Origin: Pyrenopolyporus hunteri
Lineage: Eukaryota; Ascomycota; Sordariomycetes; Xylariales; Hypoxylaceae
Length of the DNA: 64,000 bases
Assembly: GCA_902806595.1 (NCBI GenBank)
Contig: CADCXC010000041.1
Coordinates: 310,001 to 374,000, forward strand
Direction: 5' to 3'
Under the pieces are notes generated by a model. It worked only from the letters and a program-made list of their open reading frames with translations, had not been told where the DNA came from and did no database searches. The position numbers and the translations under genes were made by a program. Numbering within the stretch: position 1 is the first letter of the stretch; every line of letters starts with the position of its first letter. Shown one piece after another: positions 1 through 9,862 of this stretch.

Positions 1-951
1 TACTAGTTGAGTACCTTTGATATCAACCGTGATTGTTTTTGTCGTGGTAGTCGAGGTTGTGATAGACACTTGTGCGTCCTTAGGGAGAGAGCTGAGGATT
101 TGTCGTTTAAGTTGTGCTTCTGGTAATTCATCTTCATCGCCGTGCTGCCCAATTGTTTCAATTAGATTCTCACGGCCATCCAACGCAGTTTCTTGCTTAC
201 TTCCATCAACGGGCTGGCTATCGTCATCGACGTCAACTCGTTCCCCATCGTCGAGAAGGACGACATCCCATATGACTTCCTCTTGGCCAAGTCGACGGGT
301 TTCATCTTGTATGGTCTTTCTGCACCAATTCTGTAGATATGCAAGACCGCATAACCCGAGCAGAAGGTCCATCACTCCCACCCTTTCCCCCTGAACGCCC
401 GTAGCGGGGTTTTGAAATTCCCGACGGATAAGGGTGATGATGCTTGCGATGGCTCTAGAAGAATCCGTCGAACCGAAAAACTGATCTAACACGGACAGAA
501 ACAGCTGGGAAATCTGGGAGGCGGTCGATACGGTAGTACCGGTAACGTGAAACCCTGTGGCTGTCCAGAAGACTATCTGTGACATCGTCTGATGTAGACT
601 CTCTAAGCTCCTCTCCAAGATGGACTCGGCGTCTGTCCTACCCAGCTCGGATTGGGCCCGTGCTATGACATCTCTTCCGGCCCTGCTTAATATACCCTCT
701 AGAATACCGCGACCAAGCTCTAAACTGGAAAGCGTCGTGAATTTGGCAGCACCTAGACCATATCCGCCGATGAAAGTACCAACGCGGAGAGCGAACGAAG
801 TCGATCGCGTAGCGAAACTGACGGCGCTCGCTATGGGACTAGGGAGAAGAGTTTTGCCTGGAGCTGGCGGTAGTAGTTCCTCAGAGGATATGAGAGCCTC
901 GGCAGGGCTGCTCGGATCCTCGTTTTGATCCGCATCTGTAGTTGCTAGCAT
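1..951 (-). CDS. Conserved fungal protein, N-terminal part; possibly alpha/beta-hydrolase related
   Basis: An uninterrupted frame runs from an ATG at 951 to the left edge, giving 317 residues with no stop, so the C-terminus lies outside the window. The protein starts MLATTDADQNEDPSSPAEAL. It has a helical Ala/Ser/Leu-rich middle (ELGRGILEGILSRAG, then QIVFWTATGFHVTGTT) and an acidic stretch around residues 235-250, and it ends in a Thr-rich segment at the window edge. From memory this resembles the N-terminal region of long fungal proteins often annotated as alpha/beta hydrolases or lipase-like. No catalytic motif is visible in the part present, so the function is a guess. The reading frame itself is well supported by its length and amino-acid composition. 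No upstream in-frame ATG was found before the start. Confidence 0.7.
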   Translation of the reverse strand, partial: MLATTDADQNEDPSSPAEALISSEELLPPAPGKTLLPSPIASAVSFATRSTSFALRVGTFIGGYGLGAAKFTTLSSLELGRGILEGILSRAGRDVIARAQSELGRTDAESILERSLESLHQTMSQIVFWTATGFHVTGTTVSTASQISQLFLSVLDQFFGSTDSSRAIASIITLIRREFQNPATGVQGERVGVMDLLLGLCGLAYLQNWCRKTIQDETRRLGQEEVIWDVVLLDDGERVDVDDDSQPVDGSKQETALDGRENLIETIGQHGDEDELPEAQLKRQILSSLPKDAQVSITTSTTTTKTITVDIKGTQLV

Positions 952-1705
952 ATCGACGGCGAAGAAGCGACGAAATTTCGAAGAGGAGGGGCTACATTTA
1001 TTGCATGAGGTTGTTTCGTGGACAGTCGTCAAGTCTTTACGCGAGCACGGTTAGGTGTTGTCAGGTGTTATAACGTGCGGCAGAATCAAAATTAAAGAGA
1101 AATTCGCGACACGCTACGCAAAGTAGAAGAAGACGACGACGTGTGTACCGTATATTTATTGTCGCCCTATTGTAGATTACATATCCGTCCGACGTCGAGA
1201 CAGCTCTATTCGAATGAATGGACGGCTCAATTCGCAGTTGTTGGATATGGGAAAATTGGCCACACATGTTAACAACGCCCAAAAGCAAAGACGTGTAAAA
1301 GTGTTGACGTTAGCGGCGATTTAGTGGTCGGTGTCGACTTACATGTGACAGTACAACGTCTTAGCGACACTTAGCAGCGCGGGGATATAGGCCGGGTAGA
1401 AGGCGTTTTCTACTGCCGGGTTTATGTAGACGTCATTGGCAGACGCTTCTGGTGTATCGCCAGTTAGCTTATCTAGTCCTTCATAGACCTGAAAAAGGGG
1501 GAGGGGACATTGGGGAAAAGAATACCCACATACCGCGTACTGCCAGGTACCTACCTAGACCTAACCTAAGGTAGGTTCCCAACGATTTCTCGATATAGAC
1601 GTCTCGATATAGATGGGGGTCTAGGTATATCCAGGCATGAGTGCGATTACTTTACCGCGTATAGGAAGAATCGATGCAGGTACGCACCACCCCAACGCAT
1701 ACATG

Positions 1706-1753
1706 TAAGTAGGTATGTACCTACCTAAGTGAGGTACCTACCTAGGTATATAC
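1706..1753. repeat. CCTA/TAGG palindromic microsatellite cluster
   Basis: Repeated TACCTACCTA units interleave with their own complement (TACCTAGGTA), giving nested palindromes. Similar clusters occur at 2257-2300 and at many other intergenic places in the window. Confidence 0.7.
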
Positions 1754-2256
1754 AGGCTAACGCTTGAATGCGACTATCTGGACGCTGAACGCCTGGAAAC
1801 GTGTTTGCATCTTAAGCGTCCCCCATTACCTCGCCTGCCACTCGCTAACCCGGTTGGTTTCCCGATGTCTGCCGTCTCGTACGTATATAATAGGTAGTGA
1901 GGTGATATCGCAACAGTCCATGGAAAGGAAAAGGACAATGCAGGAACTAGGGCCAAGGCATGTCCACGTCATCTCGAAGGTCGCATCGGTCGCATCGTGT
2001 TCAATCATATACTCGTAATTAATGACTACCTCAAGTTGGTAGATAGGCTAGAAAAAAGCCGAATACAGGCATAAAATCGTGACTGACTTAAATGGCCAGA
2101 TCTCGCCATAGCTTATATCCACGATGCAGAATACTTAGGCAGCTAGACCGATTGGACGAATATTCGAGGAGTAAATTAAGGAAGGACGATGGAGGAATGT
2201 AAAAAGAGGAGGACAATAGAAACGTGAGCGGACAGAACATCGTATACATGCGTAAT

Positions 2257-2300
2257 ATACCTAAGTACCTACCTAGGTAGGTAGGTACCTAGGTATATAC
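2257..2300. repeat. CCTA/TAGG palindromic microsatellite cluster
   Basis: The repeat reads as alternating ACCTACCTAGG and TAGGTAGGTACC units, so the stretch is largely self-complementary and could extrude a hairpin. It is followed by GTATATAC. No gene overlaps it. Confidence 0.7.
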
Positions 2301-2940
2301 CAATCTGTATGAGCTAGGTATGTATTGGTTACACTACTTTCACCATGAGGATGCCTACATACAAGTACGTGTAGCTGATTCGTTCCCATCCATACGAGAA
2401 TTGTCCTGTAGGTACACCACGATAGGGTACTTCCATGTAGCATCCCCATCAAATGCCAGATTGAGTTTGCAACCCTCGAACTCAAACGACGTCAGCAGGT
2501 GCAAGTTGGCGCATGTACACATACATGGAATACAATCCGGTAAGATTGGTGATACCTGCGATTTTGGATCTCTTAGCTGTTGAGGCTACATGCAGCACGG
2601 CACCCATGGCTTCTATTCTTAGCGCTCTCAAGCTTTTGTGTGAGCCGGCTGTTCAACTCCCAATGCCCCAATGCAGGCTATTATGCCCAGACAGCAACTC
2701 CCAGCCGGTTATCATTTAGGGGAGTTACCGGGATTTAGGGCCAATCAATTGAGGCTAAGCATCCTAAAAATTAGGGGCTCTAACACGGTTACAGGGTACC
2801 TCGTACTTGTATTGTACGAGTACAATACATACTTGGAATTGTACTAGGGGTCCAAGAGGGAATTTCCAAAGGCTTAGCCCAGATTCCGATCGTCTTCGTA
2901 TTTCTTCATCGTTGGCGGGTTCGTCGTCTTATTTACATAC

Positions 2941-2984
2941 CTACCTCTACCTACCTCTACCTACCTCTACCTACCTCTACCTAC
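2941..2984. repeat. Tandem repeat of the 10-bp unit CTACCTCTAC
   Basis: There are four perfect copies of CTACCTCTAC plus a partial copy. The tract is pyrimidine-rich and lies about 220 bp upstream of the GNA1 start. Confidence 0.85.
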
Positions 2985-3206
2985 TCAACGCTCGTGAACC
3001 TGTGATATAGCCCGTCTCCCAGCGTGGCTCCATTCCGTCCGTTCGTTATATAATACCTTTAACCGCCTACCCAGATAGATACCTACATTAGTCTGCGCCC
3101 GTTCGTTTCACCCTCGTCCATCGCCGGCCATATACGACCCCTATCTACCTTACCCTCTCCCTTTTTGTTTACAACCTACCCCGTAGTCAACGTACCAATC
3201 GTCCAA

Positions 3207-3879
3207 ATGCAAATCACAATGGCAGAACAAGGTCTTTTCTCATCCGACCTCATTTCTCCGAGTGTCTCTGCTTCCCTTCCAGACGGTTACACCGCTCGTG
3301 CCCTGCGACTATCCGATTACGATGCCGGCTTCCTCGATTGCCTCCGTGTTTTGACGACGGTCGGCGACATTAGTAAAGAGGCATTCACCGAAAGGTACCA
3401 GTGGATGTCCTCGCAAGACACCTACTACGTGCTTGTCATTGAGGATACCACGAGGGGAAAGATCGTAGGGACAGGGAATCTACTCGTAGAGAGGAAATTG
3501 TAAGAGGTCCTTCACGTAATTTCTCAGTCAGGAATTCCATGGCTGCGGTTCCCAATGCGTAATTAGGAGTCCAGTAGTTTCCCCTTGACTCAACGGAGAG
3601 CAGAACGGCTGACATGAGTAATTTCCTCTCAACAGCATCCACAACCTCGGCTTAGTCGGCCACATCGAGGACATCGCCGTCGCGAAAGACCAGCAAGGCA
3701 AGAAGCTCGGCCTACGCCTCATCCAAGCACTCGACTTCATTGCCGAAAAGGTCGGCTGCTACAAGACCATTCTTGACTGCAGCGAAGCAAACGAGGGGTT
3801 CTACGTAAAGTGTGGATTTAGAAGAGCTGGGCTAGAGATGGCCCATTATTATTCGGGCGAGAAAAGTAAGGCTCAGTGA
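3207..3879 (+). CDS. GNA1: Glucosamine 6-phosphate N-acetyltransferase (GNAT family)
   Basis: The enzyme transfers acetyl from acetyl-CoA to glucosamine 6-phosphate in the cytosol, a step towards UDP-GlcNAc for chitin, N-glycans and GPI anchors. Exon 1 is 3207-3499, the intron 3500-3635 (GTAAGA...CAACAG), and exon 2 3636-3879. The splice restores GNLLVERKFIHNLGLVGHIE, the acetyl-CoA-binding strand typical of GNA1. Then come DIAVAKDQQGKKLGLRLIQA (motif A, Q/RxxGxG/A type), ILDCSEANEGFYVKCGF and a short tail. The spliced product is 178 aa from ATG 3207, or 174 aa from ATG 3219. The second start has the better context (CACAATGGC), so the true start is uncertain by four codons. Yeast Gna1 is about 159 aa. 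Confidence 0.93.
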
Positions 3880-4620
3880 GAAGAGGGCGAGCAATGGATA
3901 TCTATAATATATAGATCTGCTTTTGTTACCTCGGCTGACTGCTAGGGGGGGCGATAGAGCCGAAGATTTAGGTTAATGAGACGGCCTTCTCGGAAGATGC
4001 CACGAATCACGAAACGGAATTGGACATAATATACTGGAGCTACCCCGGGTTATAGAGTTCGGGTACCTAATTGAGGCAAGAGAGTGGCAGAGGGACGGGA
4101 GACAGACAGACAAACGACGACTTACCTTTCGGGAAGGTTGTTTGCAAGATAGAATACACACCTATGTATAGAGTCTAAATTTAAAGACACGTGAAACAGG
4201 GAACACATGAAAAAGAAGGAAACGAAACACGCCAGCAGACGTCGATTTCGTCAGTTCCATAACACCAGCTTAGTACGGAAGAAACTCAGCCGGGCTTCTC
4301 TTGTACTAAGCCACCCAATGGCCACCACCGTTCCCCAATGCCGCCTTCTCCTTCGGGTTGGTGGGTGGTCTGGTAGTGAGATGGTCGGACGTTACGACAG
4401 CCACTCACTAGGGGCCTATTGACAGTCGCCGAGAGGTGCAAGATCCCCCTTGACCAATCCGGGCAGCCCTTGGCATCTTACTGAGATGCGTCCACGTGAA
4501 TAAGTCTGGCTTACTCGGATAGGGCGCTACGAAGGAGTCGACTACAAGATACACGGGTATATTCCTCCCTCTCCGCAGCCACACGTGAATGTCTTATATG
4601 ACTGTACCCTGGTCCAAATG
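3880..4620. other. Intergenic region between GNA1 and the MITE-like element
   Basis: I see no coding frame worth calling. The small open frames here have biased composition and no recognisable motif. The GNA1 3' untranslated region presumably lies in the first few hundred bases. The right end abuts the inverted-repeat element, with CAAATG at 4615-4620 as the left flank copy. Confidence 0.5.
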
Positions 4621-4739
4621 CCCGAAACCGCCAAACCGCCAAAACTCATAGTTTCATAGTCTGATTACACAGTAGGCCCGCACTATGCGCTATACTGTAT
4701 TTTTTTTAGGTGCTAAGTCCACTATAATTACAGCGCACT
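4621..4739. repeat. Left terminal inverted repeat
   Basis: It pairs with 5145-5262. Shared internal landmarks are GATTACACAGTAGGCCCGC, ATGCGCTATACTGTATTTTT and AGGTGCTAAGTCCACTATAA, each found in reverse complement on the right. Differences include CTCATAG versus CTCATGG and the length of the poly-T run. Confidence 0.88.
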
Positions 4740-4819
4740 TAGCGCTCTACTATAGTACCTTCGTATATAGTGCTCCTATCTCCTAGCTACTGTAAGCACA
4801 CACTGTATTCCGCTATAAG

Positions 4820-4924
4820 CACCACTATAAACACCACTATAAACACCACTATAAACACCACTGTAGACACCACTATAGACACCACTATAGACACCATTAT
4901 AGACACCACTATAAACACCACTAG
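4820..4924. repeat. 12-bp minisatellite inside the inverted-repeat element
   Basis: There are about 8.7 copies of CACCACTATAAA, with variants CACCACTATAGA, CACCACTGTAGA and CACCATTATAGA. An open frame reading (I/V)(N/D)TT repeats through this stretch is a by-product of the 12-bp period and not a gene. Confidence 0.9.
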
Positions 4925-5144
4925 AATTACAGAGCCTTTAGGCTCAATCGCCCTACTATAAATATAGGTCTTATAGCGCTTGAGGTCGCTGTCGCTTAGT
5001 ATATTATTTGCGTACGTATAGCTTACGAAAGTGCGCTGTAATTTAGTAGCTATAGAGCGCTGGAAACTTTAAAATTAGTGAAGTATAAGAACATATTTTG
5101 ATTGGTCAAATTGGTTTGGTGTAACAAGGCGCTGAATGCCCTAG

Positions 5145-5262
5145 AGTGCCCTATAATTATAGTGGACTTAGCACCTAAAAAAATACAGTATAGCGCATAG
5201 TGCGGGCCTACTGTGTAATCAGACTATGAAACCATGAGTTTTGGCGGTTTGGCGGTTTGGGT
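5145..5262. repeat. Right terminal inverted repeat
   Basis: It is the reverse complement of the left arm. Its outermost bases (GGCGGTTTGGCGGTTTGGGT) match the left tip with two mismatches in the last four bases. Confidence 0.88.
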
Positions 5263-5642
5263 CAAATGGCCCACCGTCGACTGCCAGATTAGTCCAGACG
5301 CCGTATGCGATGCTTTTCGGCATATCATCAGCTCCCAAGACAGATGGCTATAAAGCCCACTGTCTCACCTCGCTCCGTTTCTCGTCAGAGGACTCGCTTT
5401 CGAGGACCCCAACCAGGTAACACCCACACACGCTTTGAACCGATTTCCCTTGCTTTAGTTGCTACTATTTACCCTCCTGGTGTTATACCTAGGCATCGAA
5501 CGTATTATATCTCCTGTTTTGGCCCTGGTAGCAGTTTGTATCACGTCGTCTCGGACCGGACTGGCATTCGGATATCCCCAACGATCGTCGTACCCGGAAT
5601 TACAGAACATCCTTATCTCCAGTCTCTTATTAAAATAAAGCA
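5263..5642 (+). promoter_or_regulatory. Upstream region and probable leader of the 5643 gene, with a possible 5' UTR intron
   Basis: No coding frame is supported. A canonical donor (CAGGTAACAC, GT at 5417-5418) and a pyrimidine-tract acceptor (CCTTATCTCCAG, AG at 5621-5622) could define a 206-nt intron in the leader, 20 nt before the start codon. This is inferred from splice consensus only. Confidence 0.35.
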
Positions 5643-6210
5643 ATGGCTCACGAAAGCAACTTAACCGTGACCCTGGATCAGGACCTCCGCAACGCCTTGA
5701 TCAGAGCCAATATAGCGTTACTTCAACGAGAGTATGTGGACCACTCCCCGCCAGCCTCACCTACACGAGCGATTCCTCAATATTGGTTCAATTCATCAGC
5801 CATGAAGTTAAGAAATAGTTATCGTCCTCTGTCAAGTGACCTAAGGAGGTATATATCACATTCCCGTAAAGGAAAAATCCTATAGATTGTTTCAACTCAT
5901 TCCACCCATCCTTCCGGTTCCACGTGCCGCACACTTGCATTGGAAATAGGCCCATGAGAGCAACTACCAACTAACAATCAACCACAGGATTCGTGAGAAG
6001 AAAGACTGGTACGCTGGTCGACGTGTCGTGGTACGTAAGCGCAACGGCCGCATCCACCTCTCGCGCCTCGGCTCGCGACAACAGCAAAGCCGCGACGAGT
6101 ACGCCTCGGCCGGCTCCGTAGACTTCGAGGAAGACTCCCAGGACGGCAGCTTCGCCCTGGTCGACGAGCATACATCCTCGCGGTCTTCGAGCTTCAGCTC
6201 AAACTACTAA
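5643..6210 (+). CDS. Small conserved-looking protein of unknown function
   Basis: Exon 1 is 5643-5848, the intron 5849-5987 (GTATAT...ACCACAG with a CTAAC branch site), and exon 2 5988-6210, giving 142 aa. The splice joins SSDLR to RIREKKDWYAGRR in frame. The N-terminal half reads LTVTLDQDLRNALIRANIAL, then YVDHSPPASPTRAIPQYWFN. The centre is strongly basic (RRVVVRKRNGRIHLSRLG) and the C-terminus is acidic then Ser-rich (DFEEDSQDGS, ending SSRSSSFSSNY). The layout resembles a nucleic-acid-binding or adaptor peptide, but I recognise no named domain. It ends 32 bp before the start of the downstream hydrolase on the same strand. Confidence 0.8.
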
Positions 6211-6242
6211 CCATCCAATTCGCATCCCCTTTCCCCCGCATC

Positions 6243-7648
6243 ATGGCTCCGGACGCAATTACCACATCCAGGGCTCCGCCCAAGCAGTGGCTCATGGGCA
6301 CCGAGGCCTTCGAACGCCGTATGCCGCACCACGCCAGCATCCGCGCCCTGTGGGAAACCAAGTGGCGTCAGCCCTGTCTCATATCCGTATACCCCTTTCA
6401 CGACGGTGCCTTCGAGGATTTCGAGCCAATATTCCTAGACTTGATCACCCGAGACGTCAATGACGGGACCTCCGCCGAATACACGCGGGCCTTCTTCCCT
6501 ATCGCGCAGGATCTCACGGTCCGTGGGGACAAGAAGGTTGCCCAAGGTGGCGAGGCCGAGCTCAAAGAGGCGTCGCAGCTGTACTTGCGCGCTGCGTGCG
6601 TCCTACGTATAGCCCGTTTCCCGTACATCACAGGCTTCCCGCACCCCAACGACCCGGTCAAATGGGAGGCTTGGGAAATGCAAAAGGTCGTCTACCGCAA
6701 AGCCGGAGCACTGTGGTCGCCTTCCCCTCTCAGCGAAGTCCTAATCCCGCATAGCTTTGCCAAGGGCAACGATCGCGACGTCATCCCAGCGTACGTCCGC
6801 GTTCCTCCTCCATCAGCATCCAACGGCACCGCCGCGCAGACCAAGCACCCCGTCGTAATCCTCCTCACCGGCCTCGACGGGTACCGCCCAGACAACACGG
6901 CGCGGTGCGAGGAGTTCCTCGCGCGGGGCTGGGCGGCGGTGGTGTTCGAGATCCCCGGCACGGCGGACAGCCCGGCGGACCCGTCAGACCCGGCGTCGCC
7001 TGACCGGGTCCTCGACAGCGTGTTCGCGTGGCTCGAGGCCGACGGCCGGTTCGATCCGCGCCGCGTCCTGTGCTGGGGGCTCAGCAGCGGCGGGTACTAC
7101 GCCGTGCGCGCTGCGCACACCCACCGCGACAGGCTGGCGGGCGTCGTGGCTCACGGCGCGGGCACACATCACTTCTTCGCGCGCGACTGGCTCGCTCGCG
7201 CCGACGGCCACGAGTACCCGTTCAAGCTCACCCCGGCGCTGGCGGCTAAGCACGGTTACGGCGACGATGTGGACGCGTATCTGGAGGGCGCGCAGGCCCG
7301 GTTCTCGCTATTGGATACGGGGATTTTGGGGATGCCGAGTACACGGTTGTTGCTTATAAATGTGTGTTTTTTCTATTCACCCCCTCCTCCCCTTGCATCC
7401 TCTCTCACCCTTATTTTGTTTCTGGTGGCGGCTATGGCGTAAACGAGAATATGCATATGGACGAGTGCTAATAACCACGACAGGGAACGCATGACGGGCT
7501 CATGCCTATCGAGGATTCGATGTTGCTGTTCGAGTATGGGTCGCCCAAGGAGGCGCGGTTCTTTACTGGTGCGCTGCACATGGGATATCCTATGGCGAAT
7601 TCGTCCGTGTATCCCTGGATGGAACAGGTGATGGCTTCTACGAAGTGA
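6243..7648 (+). CDS. Ayg1-type alpha/beta hydrolase (FrsA/DUF1100-like pigment-pathway esterase family)
   Basis: Exon 1 is 6243-7361, the intron 7362-7483 (GTGTGT...CGACAG), and exon 2 7484-7648, giving 427 aa. Family hallmarks are visible. ISVYPFHDGAFEDFEPIF lies near residue 50, VVILLTGLDGYRPDN near 205, AVVFEIPGTADSPADP near 235, and the nucleophile elbow GLSSGGYYAVRAAHTHRDRL near 280 (Ser in G-L-S-S-G-G). After the splice come GTHDGLMPIEDSMLLFEYGS (acid region) and ALHMGYPMA (His). In Aspergillus fumigatus, Ayg1 shortens a heptaketide naphthopyrone in DHN-melanin synthesis by releasing acetoacetate. Whether this copy does the same is unknown, because no polyketide synthase lies nearby. 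It is slightly longer than Ayg1 (about 406 aa). A 16-base T run starts two bases after the stop. Confidence 0.9.
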
Positions 7649-7932
7649 TGATTTTTTTTTTTTTTTGAAACTATGCATGTAATGTACGGTCGGATGCACT
7701 CGGTTGGTTTGGGCTTGGTTTGGGTTGTATTCATACATTCATTGGGCATTATAAGACGTTTACGGCTGGCATGGTAACAATGATACGAAACTGAAACATA
7801 AAATTGACTCTATTCGGATTAACTCGTTCGCCTGAGTGTTCTATTCGTGATACCAAGCTGCAACGTAGAATTACCTCTTGGAGTGCGTAGCTATTGACGC
7901 CCTTCCCACTATTCTTACGCACAAGCTCCATC

Positions 7933-8769
7933 CTACCGGCCCATCCACCCACCATCAACCACGAGCGTATGTCCGCTAACATACGCGCTCGCCTTACTCG
8001 CCAGGAACACGACGCTTCCCTTGAAATCATCCGGGTCGCCCCATCGTCCAGCCGGGATCCGCGCGCTGATGCTCGCAGCCCTCTCCCGGTCGTTAATCAG
8101 TGCGGTATTCATATCCGTCGCGATGTACCCCGGCGCGACGGCGTTGACGGTGACGCCCTTCTCCGTCCACGAGTTGGCGAAGGCCTTGGTCATCTGCGTC
8201 ACGGCGCCCTTGCTCGCCGCGTACGCCGGCACGTTCAGCCCGCCCTGGAACGAGAGCAGGCTCGCGAAGTTGACGATGCTGCCCCGCCGGCCCGTCACGG
8301 CCGACGGCGCCAGGTCTAGCATGTGCGCCCCCGCGTCCCGGCATAGCGCGAACACCGCGTCCGCGTTCACGCCCATGACCGCCCGGTAGTCGGCGTCGGG
8401 GAAGGCTTCGGGCGCGTGTCGGATCTGGATGCCCGCGCAGTTTACCAGGATGCGTACCGTGTGTCCGTCCGCCAGGACCCGTGGGATTATGCTCGCTACG
8501 TCGTCAGCGCTCGCGAGGTCTGCTGTGTAGATGTGTGCTTTCCGGCCGAGTTTCTCGACGGCTTGCTTCGTTTCGGTCGACGTCGCGGACCGCTGTGTCG
8601 TGTATTAGTTGCGATTTCCGGCGTGGTTATGGTGGGGGTTTTGTACTTGGATCAATATGATGTCGGCACCGGCTTCAGCGAGCCCAATGGCTACGGCTTG
8701 GCCGATACCCCTCGTGCCACCTGTTACGAGGGCCGTCTCGCCCTTGAGCGAGAACAATGCGTCCGTCAT
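7933..8769 (-). CDS. Short-chain dehydrogenase/reductase, 2-deoxy-D-gluconate 3-dehydrogenase (KduD)-like
   Basis: Exon 1 is 8769-8647, the intron 8646-8593 (54 nt, GTACAA...GACACAG with an ACTAAT branch site), and exon 2 8592-7933, giving 260 aa. It is a classical SDR. The Rossmann cofactor motif VTGGTRGIGQA is near residue 16, NCAG follows the fourth strand, SIVNFASLLSFQGG carries the catalytic Ser, and AYAASKGA carries the YxxxK pair. PGYIATDMN and VVDGGWMG come at the C-terminus. Length and order match bacterial and fungal KduD/gluconate-dehydrogenase-like members. The substrate is not predictable from sequence. It is convergent with the Ayg1-like gene (284 bp between stops). Confidence 0.9.
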
Positions 8770-9862
8770 CTCTTTTTCTCTCTCTGGGGACGGCTAGGTG
8801 TATATCTCCTCTGTTAGAGATTAGAAGGGGACCGACTAAGAAGATTCAGGTCGCTTAGCCAAGTCTAATACAAACTACTGCGCCGGAGGGTTCACAATTG
8901 AGTTTCGAATGGACGTCGGATTAGGTTAACCCTCTACTATTGGCCCATTGCCATTGACTCTATCGTTTTTCCGTATTCGGAGTTATAAGTGATATGTAGT
9001 AGCTCTCCAATAAGCAGCACGATAATCACATTACACATACCGACGTCAGAGCAGACTACGTAGGCACTTAAGGTGAGATTTCTATGTCCTACTGCATGTG
9101 TACTACCACGGATAAAATCGGCGAATATGGAGGTAAAAGCTAACAATGCGGGATACGAGGTCTTGGGGGATATGTACGTCGAAAGATCTTCTCTAGTCTC
9201 ATGATGCTAGTCGGCGATAACTCGGACCCCCAAAGATTGCCCCTCCTCGATCACTCGAAGACGTTCAGCGGGGTATATGGAGATGGATATTGGGGTAAAA
9301 GAAGACCGGGACTCGCTATCAAACCCCATTCGGCCAGAAACGAATATTTCTCCCGAGTCTAGCGTGCTCCGTCGGCTTCCAGCGAGATCAGGGCCCTACG
9401 GTGGACCAATGGTATGCGTTCAATCTACTGTATGCGTTCTACTAGCCTGGGATAGCACTACACATATACTTCCACCATTCAGGGGCAACACACCCGAAGC
9501 ATCTATCCGTACTCGCAGGCCCTACGTAGATACGTAGTCCTTCTCGGCTGTAGGCTTATACAGTACTTCCCCTGGCCACACTTAAGTAAAATAAGTTGAG
9601 GGAAGTATCGTATATCTTTGACTATCTCTAGGACGCGGGTACGTAAAAGAGTTAGTATGGCAATACCCTGTATTTGTGTTGCATACAGTTGATATATTCC
9701 TTGGAGCGTCTAATTTTTCCCTCGTCAACTTATGCTGAGGCCTAATTGTAGTATTCACAGTTATATTGTGAAATTCGACTATAACTCAGTAAAACCTAAC
9801 ATAGCAAGCAAGCTTATGATTCTATATCACTGATCCAATACACCCCCTTTCCCAAAATCGCC
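8770..9862. other. Divergent intergenic region between the SDR and the polyol dehydrogenase
   Basis: The 1.1 kb lies between two divergently transcribed dehydrogenases and probably contains both promoters. I see no credible coding frame and no recognisable repeat. Confidence 0.55.

Larger units (their letters stand above)
952..3206. other. Gene-free intergenic region with palindromic microsatellites
   Basis: I see no convincing coding frame in this 2.2 kb. It separates the promoter of the leftward gene from that of GNA1. It contains two clusters of CCTA/TAGG repeats (about 1706-1753 and 2257-2300) and a 10-bp tandem repeat at 2941-2984. A pyrimidine-rich stretch from about 3060 to 3175 is probably the GNA1 promoter and leader. 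Confidence 0.6.
4621..5262. mobile_element. MITE-like non-autonomous DNA element with long terminal inverted repeats
   Basis: The element is 642 bp and is bounded by inverted repeats of about 118 bp (4621-4739 and 5145-5262). The arms are nearly identical over their outer 110 bp apart from a few substitutions and a one-base length difference in a T/A run (8 versus 7). The outer tips carry AAACCGCCAAACCGCC. CAAATG occurs directly outside both ends (4615-4620 and 5263-5268), consistent with a 6-bp target-site duplication. The interior has no transposase frame and holds a 12-bp minisatellite at 4820-4924. I could not assign a superfamily. Confidence 0.85.

Noticed and set aside
4770..4961. Thr/Ile-repeat open frame
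   Set aside because: It is produced by the 12-bp minisatellite inside the inverted-repeat element.
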